A DNA stretch of 61,917 bases. Source: QHCE01 sp041743105. GTDB lineage: Bacteria > Actinomycetota > Actinomycetes > Mycobacteriales > QHCE01. The stretch spans positions 1 through 61,917 of the forward strand of contig JBGTNI010000045.1 in the NCBI GenBank assembly GCA_041743105.1. Reading direction: 5' to 3'. The position numbers and the translations under genes were made by a program. The notes beneath the pieces were generated by a model. That model was not told the DNA's origin and searched no databases. It saw only the letters and a list, made by a program, of their open reading frames with translations. Shown in pieces: positions 57,543 to 61,917 of this stretch (positions are counted from its first letter, which is position 1; each line of letters begins with the position of its first letter).

Positions 57543-59003
57543 TCAGCTTGCCATGAGCACCCCGAACACCTTGTCCGAAAGCCACTTCGGCATATGATGG
57601 TGATCCGTGTAAACTTGTAAGTACTTGTCTTGGATAGTGCTGAAATGGTGATCGATCTCAGCGTCACTCTGAGTTTCCTTCATGGGCTCGATGATTTTTT
57701 CTTTGAACGTATCGATAGCACACCCGGCGATTCCCCGGTTTAGCACTTTATAGAAATACAGCTGTGTTTCTTCCGGGTGGCCAACGCACTCCCACGCAAT
57801 GTGGTCGCGCAAACCGAGTAACTCTTCCCATATCGGCAGAGTCTCTAGGTCGTCGAAAGCGTCCTTGCCGAAGGCATCGATGGTTTTTTGGTGGTCCCCG
57901 AACGCGACGAATCCAGAGAAAACATATAAACATTTCTCACACTTAAGACACCACGGCTTCTTGATATTACATGAATTGGTCGAATATGGAAGATCACCCG
58001 CGAGCTCGAATAATTTTTTGAAGATAGCCGCGTCGTGTATGGGCTTAGTAACGCTTACTCTATTGATATTGCCAAACATTTTCTCATATAATTTAAACAT
58101 GGATTCTTCGGCATAAATACTTTTGCCGAACTGATGTGAAACTCTTTGACCTGTTCCTTTCTCGATCAGATTAGGAAAATCCGCGCTCTTCTCATTGCCG
58201 AAGACCTGTAGCTGGATCGATCGTATGATCTGGATGGGAACCATCGCGAAAGATCCAGATAGAACTTCGCCAGACTCTCGCGCGAAAGGCTTTACAATGC
58301 CCCATTGTTTCATAGCTTCGACTACACGGAATTGAGCTAGCCGTTCGACTAGCCACGGATCGTAATCATCATATATTTTGATAACATGCTTGGGATGTCG
58401 AGTGAGCGACCTTGGAATACGTTCGAATATCTCTTTTTGGCGAGCAAGATCACCATACAATTCATGCAGATAAGTAAATGACTCGTGTTCGATATCACCA
58501 TGCTCTAAAATTTTTTCACAGAGCAAACTATCTTTTCCCGACCCGGACGCGACCATGACTTTCCGAGGAAGGGATTCATCGAGCTCCCAGATGGGGAGGG
58601 TCACTTTGGAACCGATGGTCTTCTCGTCAAAAATAAACTCGGGGACATGATAGTCTAGCGCGTCTAACTGGTACCTGTGTTCACTCCAGTGATGAGGCAA
58701 AATCTTTCTTAGGTAAGAAAGCAAGTGAGGATGAACCCAAGGCCCATACTTCGTGATGTCACAATAGCGCGGAAGAACGGCACCAAAATTACTTAAACAG
58801 ATAACCCCCAAAGAAACAGCATAGGCATGAAGGGCATCGGAGCTCTGGCCCAGTGCTACGTCATGAAGGGAAATCGTATCGTATTCGAACCTCAAAACGT
58901 TCGTATGGTCATCGATTCCATACTCAAACGTGATAGCGCGCTCAGTCGTCTCAATGTTCTCTAAAGTAATCTTCGTCACCCTGAATTGCCGTGGAAGCTC
59001 CAT
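57543..59003 (-). CDS. MurL-like PP-loop protein, AT-rich and probably acquired
   Basis: 486 residues. A PP-loop-type motif VASGSGKDSLL lies at residues 151-161. GNEKSADFPNL (269-279), VSHQFGKSIYAEE (288-300) and cysteines at 345, 352, 355 and 358 (SCNIKKPWCLKCEKC) recall MurL, the epimerase that converts L-Glu to D-Glu in UDP-MurNAc-L-Ala-L-Glu, including its NERSAS, NHQWSK and CxxC landmarks as I remember them. Base composition is markedly more AT-rich than both neighbours. It interrupts the mltG-aroE-prepilin peptidase/aroC block. The assignment is family-level only; the substrate may differ. Confidence 0.65.
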   Translation of the reverse strand: MELPRQFRVTKITLENIETTERAITFEYGIDDHTNVLRFEYDTISLHDVALGQSSDALHAYAVSLGVICLSNFGAVLPRYCDITKYGPWVHPHLLSYLRKILPHHWSEHRYQLDALDYHVPEFIFDEKTIGSKVTLPIWELDESLPRKVMVASGSGKDSLLCEKILEHGDIEHESFTYLHELYGDLARQKEIFERIPRSLTRHPKHVIKIYDDYDPWLVERLAQFRVVEAMKQWGIVKPFARESGEVLSGSFAMVPIQIIRSIQLQVFGNEKSADFPNLIEKGTGQRVSHQFGKSIYAEESMFKLYEKMFGNINRVSVTKPIHDAAIFKKLFELAGDLPYSTNSCNIKKPWCLKCEKCLYVFSGFVAFGDHQKTIDAFGKDAFDDLETLPIWEELLGLRDHIAWECVGHPEETQLYFYKVLNRGIAGCAIDTFKEKIIEPMKETQSDAEIDHHFSTIQDKYLQVYTDHHHMPKWLSDKVFGVLMAS

Positions 59004-59067
59004 CTTTCAAGACCCTTCCGCTCGTGACATTCACGTTCTTCACGTCAGGATGGCACAGCGGGCAGTG

Positions 59068-59841
59068 TCACGTCATCAGCATGGGAAGTACCACCTCGGC
59101 ATGTGCCCCTAGCAACACCGCCGATAGTGCGCCCAACACCATGAACGGCCCGAACGGGATCTTGGTCTTGCCATCGACTCGTCGAGACACCAGCAGTACC
59201 AGACTGAATAGGCCACCGTAGACAAAGCCCAGCACCCCACCGACGATCAACGCATACCAGCCGCTCCAGCCCAGCAGCAGCCCCAGCAGGCCGGCAAGCT
59301 TGACGTCGCCGAAACCTAAGGCCCCGGCCGCCACCACCGCCAGTGCGTAGTAGGCGCCGAATAGCACCACCATCCCGACGCCAGCTCGCAACAATGCCGA
59401 CCAGTTACCGGTCGCGACCGCGTCCAACAGCAGCAGCACACAGATCACGACATAGCTAGGCAGCGTCAGGATGTCCGGTAGGCGGTGCACGCGCACATCG
59501 ATGATGAACAACGCGACGCAGACCGCCGCCAGGTACAAATAGGCCAGCAACGCCAACGACAAACCCAACCGCAGCGTCAGCACAGCAAATAACAGGCCAG
59601 TGCCAAGTTCCAGCAGCAGGTATCGATACCCCAGCGGCGCGCCACAGCTGCGACATTTTCCGCGCAATGCAAGCCAGGAGAACACCGGGACCAGATCTTT
59701 TCCCGCCAGGTAGCCGTCGCAGGCGTAGCAGCGCGGCCAACTGCGAAAAATGGGCTCCCCGCGCGGTAGACGACGTATCGCCATACTCACCCACCAGCCG
59801 GCCATAACGCCCAGCATTCCGGCGAGTGGCGTGGCGATCAT
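59068..59841 (-). CDS. Type IV prepilin peptidase (A24 family)
   Basis: 257 residues from ATG 59841, which overlaps the aroE stop by 4 bp. It has the zinc-type cysteine pairs RCYACDGYL and CRSCGAPLG, then the two catalytic Asp regions FIIDVRVHRLPD and GFGDVKLAGLLGLLLG amid about seven helices. It processes prepilins; the homologue beside aroE in M. tuberculosis is Rv2551c. No pilin gene is in the window. The frame to 60045 is aroE shadow. Confidence 0.92.
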   Translation of the reverse strand: MIATPLAGMLGVMAGWWVSMAIRRLPRGEPIFRSWPRCYACDGYLAGKDLVPVFSWLALRGKCRSCGAPLGYRYLLLELGTGLLFAVLTLRLGLSLALLAYLYLAAVCVALFIIDVRVHRLPDILTLPSYVVICVLLLLDAVATGNWSALLRAGVGMVVLFGAYYALAVVAAGALGFGDVKLAGLLGLLLGWSGWYALIVGGVLGFVYGGLFSLVLLVSRRVDGKTKIPFGPFMVLGALSAVLLGAHAEVVLPMLMT

Positions 59842-60662
59842 CCCGGCAAACACGTCGCTAACGCCTTTCGCATCGCCGCGACCGGGGGTTGCATCCCTGT
59901 CATCAGCCGTACCTGATGCGCCGCTTGATGTAGTAGTAGCGCTGCGCCGGAGACGACCGTGCAGCCAGCAGCGCCGGCAGCACGCGCCGCCGGCGTGGGC
60001 CACGGATGGTAAGTGACGTCGAAGAATGTGACACCTGATCGCCACGGAAGCAGCGCCAGGGCGGGGCCCGCCTGTTGCGGCACCGTTGAAATCACCAGGT
60101 CAGCGCCGTGCAGTAGCTCTGGAAGCTGCTCGAAGCGGTGTATGTGGACACTCACTCCTAATCGTTGCGCTGTTTGCTCCGCCGCACCAGCCCGAGAAGG
60201 CTCCCGCACCACGATCGCGGTGGGCACAGTTGTACCGAGCGTCCCCAACGCGCCAAGCGCTGCTTGCGCAGTACCGCCGGCGCCGATTACTACGGCAGAT
60301 TCCACGCCGCGAAGGCCGACCTCGCGCAGCGAGTCCACCATGCCGACGGCATCGGTATTAGCTGCCACTGTTCCTTGCTCGGTCACCACGAGAGTGTTCG
60401 CGGCTCCAATAGCAACGGCTTCCGGACTGACTCGGTCTACCAGCTCCAGCACAATGTGCTTAAGCGGCATGGTCAGCGATAGCCCGGCCCACGAGCTATC
60501 GAGTCTGCCGACGAAGTCCGCCAGCTGATCGCGTTCGCACTCGTGCGCCGTGTATTGCCAATGTCGCAGGCCTAACGCTTGATAGGCCGCCTGGTGGAGC
60601 ACCGGCGAACGTGAATGCGATACGGGCGAGCCCAGCACGGCCGCACGTCGCGGAGATATCAC
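59838..60662 (-). CDS. aroE: Shikimate dehydrogenase
   Basis: About 274 residues. AVLGSPVSHSRSPVLHQAAY (Ser14/Ser16 shikimate site), LSLTMPLKH (catalytic Lys), GAANTLV, IGAGGTAQAAL (NADP) and a C-terminal GAALLLHQAAHQ are present. I prefer GTG 60662 over TTG 60692: the TTG lies inside the end of the repeat element that also flanks other genes. Upstream of the prepilin peptidase with a 4-bp overlap. Confidence 0.93.
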   Translation of the reverse strand: MISPRRAAVLGSPVSHSRSPVLHQAAYQALGLRHWQYTAHECERDQLADFVGRLDSSWAGLSLTMPLKHIVLELVDRVSPEAVAIGAANTLVVTEQGTVAANTDAVGMVDSLREVGLRGVESAVVIGAGGTAQAALGALGTLGTTVPTAIVVREPSRAGAAEQTAQRLGVSVHIHRFEQLPELLHGADLVISTVPQQAGPALALLPWRSGVTFFDVTYHPWPTPAARAAGAAGCTVVSGAALLLHQAAHQVRLMTGMQPPVAAMRKALATCLPG

Positions 60663-60686
60663 GAGTGCGCCCGGCAATAGGTCATC

Positions 60687-60776
60687 TGCCAAGGCCGCAG
60701 GAGCCGCCGCGCAGGGCTGACACGCAAGGCGACTGCCCGGGTGCGGAGCGTCCTGCTACGGCTCGCCGAGCAGGGG
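60687..60776 (-). repeat. Intergenic repeat element, copy C
   Basis: Located between mltG and aroE. The compact 90-bp form: GCAGGAGCCGCCGCG, CACGCAAGGC, ACTGCCCGGGTGCGG and CCTGCTACGGCTCGCCGAGC. Read with transcription the last block folds as CCTGCT-CGG-CGAG-CCG-T-AGCAGG, one pair longer than copy B. Confidence 0.75.
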
Positions 60777-60802
60777 CAAGGGTGCGTGGTGGCGGGATGC
60801 AC

Positions 60803-61917
60803 TTAGCAACCAAGATTCTTCCGTCGACACACCGCCACGTTGCGTTCATGCTCGGGGAGAGCGACCGCAAAGGAGGATTTCCCGTTCTCCTCGGTCACCG
60901 CAAAGTATCGCCAATCGCCCGCCGGCGGGCTCAACGCCGCCTCTATGGCCGCTTTGCCGGGATTACTGATGGCCGTAGGAGGCAGCCCCGGGTGCAACGT
61001 AGTGCTGTAGTTGTTGTCCGCGGCACGCAACTGCTCGTCGGTGAGCGTGTCTTTCTTCCGCCCCTTCCCGTTTAGCTCCAGCCAGTACTGTGTCGTCGAA
61101 TCGAATTGTAACCCGATGTTTTGCTCGAGCCGGTTGTAGGCAACCCGAGCGATCTTGCCGAAGTCTTCGCTAATACCTTCCATCTCCACCATAGATGCGA
61201 TCATGAGCACGTCGTAAGGCTTGTAACCCAGCTGCTCAGCCCGCTGAACGAAGTTGAGTTCGCCCATCACCTTCAATGCCTGGGCTACCATCTTCCCCAA
61301 TGCCTCGGTGGCACTGGCCGCCTCGTCGAGGTCGTAGGTGTTGGGGAATAGGAATCCCTCAAGGTTGCCTCCCGCCCAGGCGGGAAGCCCCAACGCTGTG
61401 GGATTGGCCGCGGCCTCCTTCAACTCATCCAGCGGAATCCCGGTACGTTCGTTGATCACAGTCAAGGTGCCGAGGACGCTGAGGCCTTCTCGAGCGGTGA
61501 AACGGCCGCTCAAACGAGAGGAGGGGTCTAGTAAGAGTTCCAGCGCCGCGGCGGCACTCATCTTCTTGCGCAACTTATACGTGCCCGGATGCAACTTGCC
61601 AGCGCGAGTGTCATTCTCAGCGGCCTCGATGAAAGCACCCGTGCTTTTCACAACGTCGGCGTCTACAAGCGTGTTCCCGATCGCGGAGATGCTGTCACCA
61701 TTACCGATCTTTACGCTCACCGAACCCGACCCAGAACCACTGTAATCAGGCGGGTTCAGAAAGTTACGGGCCTTGCCGTAACCCCACCATCCCACCAGAG
61801 CCAGTAAAGCGAACACCGCGATCACGACCACAAAAGCCGTGGCGGATCGCCGCTGGTCTCGCTGACGGCGGTGTCGATTGGGCGGTGCTGACCGCTCCGG
61901 ATCGGAGCGGTCAGCAC
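60803..61917 (-). CDS. mltG: Endolytic transglycosylase MltG, 5' truncated by the window edge
   Basis: The frame runs to the window edge: a basic, Arg-rich cytoplasmic segment (NRHRRQRDQRRSA), one helix (VVIAVFALLALVGWW), then the YceG domain with GRFTAREGLSVLGTL, IASMVEMEGISEDFGKIARVAYNRL (catalytic Glu in VEMEG) and LHPGLPPTAISNPGKAAIEAAL. It cuts nascent glycan strands at the membrane. GTG 61831 would only start inside the membrane helix, so the true start is beyond the window. Followed by aroE as in M. tuberculosis. Confidence 0.95.
   Translation of the reverse strand, partial: ADRSDPERSAPPNRHRRQRDQRRSATAFVVVIAVFALLALVGWWGYGKARNFLNPPDYSGSGSGSVSVKIGNGDSISAIGNTLVDADVVKSTGAFIEAAENDTRAGKLHPGTYKLRKKMSAAAALELLLDPSSRLSGRFTAREGLSVLGTLTVINERTGIPLDELKEAAANPTALGLPAWAGGNLEGFLFPNTYDLDEAASATEALGKMVAQALKVMGELNFVQRAEQLGYKPYDVLMIASMVEMEGISEDFGKIARVAYNRLEQNIGLQFDSTTQYWLELNGKGRKKDTLTDEQLRAADNNYSTTLHPGLPPTAISNPGKAAIEAALSPPAGDWRYFAVTEENGKSSFAVALPEHERNVAVCRRKNLGC
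61885..61917. other. 15-bp perfect inverted repeat at the window end
   Basis: GTGCTGACCGCTCCG-GAT-CGGAGCGGTCAGCAC fills the last 33 bases exactly, inside the mltG N-terminal coding region. The arms may extend past the edge. Confidence 0.6.

Noticed and set aside
57422..57667. 81-codon frame at the end of the MurL-like gene
   Set aside because: It is out of frame with and overlaps the MurL-like gene and has no domain.

Overview
The window is about 61.9 kb of moderately high-GC actinobacterial DNA with a dense core of minus-strand housekeeping operons. The gene content points to a mycolate-type actinomycete (order Mycobacteriales): pyrG-NUDIX, steB/mctB-steA-recN-nadK-tlyA, a sufR-B-D-C-S-U-T operon, ctaA, fabG1-inhA-hemH, nfeD-stomatin, an Ami1-like amidase, and mltG-aroE-prepilin peptidase-aroC-aroK-aroB-aroQ. 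In Mycobacterium tuberculosis these sets are known from separate map positions (around Rv1693-Rv1700, Rv1456-Rv1466, Rv1483-Rv1488 and Rv2537-Rv2553). Here they are nearly concatenated, which suggests a rearranged and perhaps reduced genome. This is inference; I cannot name the species.

Layout. 1-3.2 kb: 3' end of a TM2-domain gene, NUDIX hydrolase, pyrG and two tiny helical ORFs. 3.2-13.8 kb: one tightly overlapping envelope operon, steA-steB-(MraY/WecA-like transferase)-(MurJ-like flippase)-(GT4 glycosyltransferase)-(two tandem phosphatase-fold membrane proteins). It looks like a lipid-linked glycan assembly line attached to the SteA/SteB division genes. 13.9-15.5 kb: a compact RiPP locus with a divergent HTH regulator, an ATP-grasp-modified precursor peptide and its ATP-grasp ligase (graspetide/omega-ester peptide). 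No methyltransferase partner is visible. This is the most exciting system in the window. 15.5-19.9 kb: recN, nadK, tlyA, an Rv1693-like gene and an SCP2 gene. 19.9-27.9 kb: an accessory zone with three paralogues of an unrecognised protein family, a TetR-regulated ABC exporter, vapBC and hicAB toxin-antitoxin modules that share an operator-like sequence, fragments of vapC and sufT, a phosphatase-like protein, a two-domain MerR regulator and a DUF6194 gene.

28.0-35.1 kb: the SUF iron-sulfur assembly operon with an embedded Rieske gene and SufR at the head. 35.2-45.1 kb: dedA, purU, ctaA, small beta-propeller-like proteins, a second PIN toxin-antitoxin pair, a DUF427 protein, a CAT-anticodon tRNA with a degenerate partial copy 0.9 kb away, an rRNA methyltransferase, and stomatin/NfeD. 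45.2-48.8 kb: a decayed ltrA, a 159-bp MITE-like element with a 3-bp target duplication, an Rv1486c-like gene and a peptidoglycan amidase. 48.9-51.7 kb: hemH, inhA, fabG1. 51.8-61.9 kb: a TPR-like protein, a PAP2 phosphatase, and the shikimate genes, which are interrupted by an AT-rich MurL-like PP-loop gene, then the 3' part of mltG.

A structured intergenic repeat of about 90-120 bp occurs three times (after steB, after fabG1 and after mltG). Each copy lies inside an operon in the same orientation as transcription, as mycobacterial MIRU elements do. There is one tRNA, no rRNA, no CRISPR array and no complete transposase gene.
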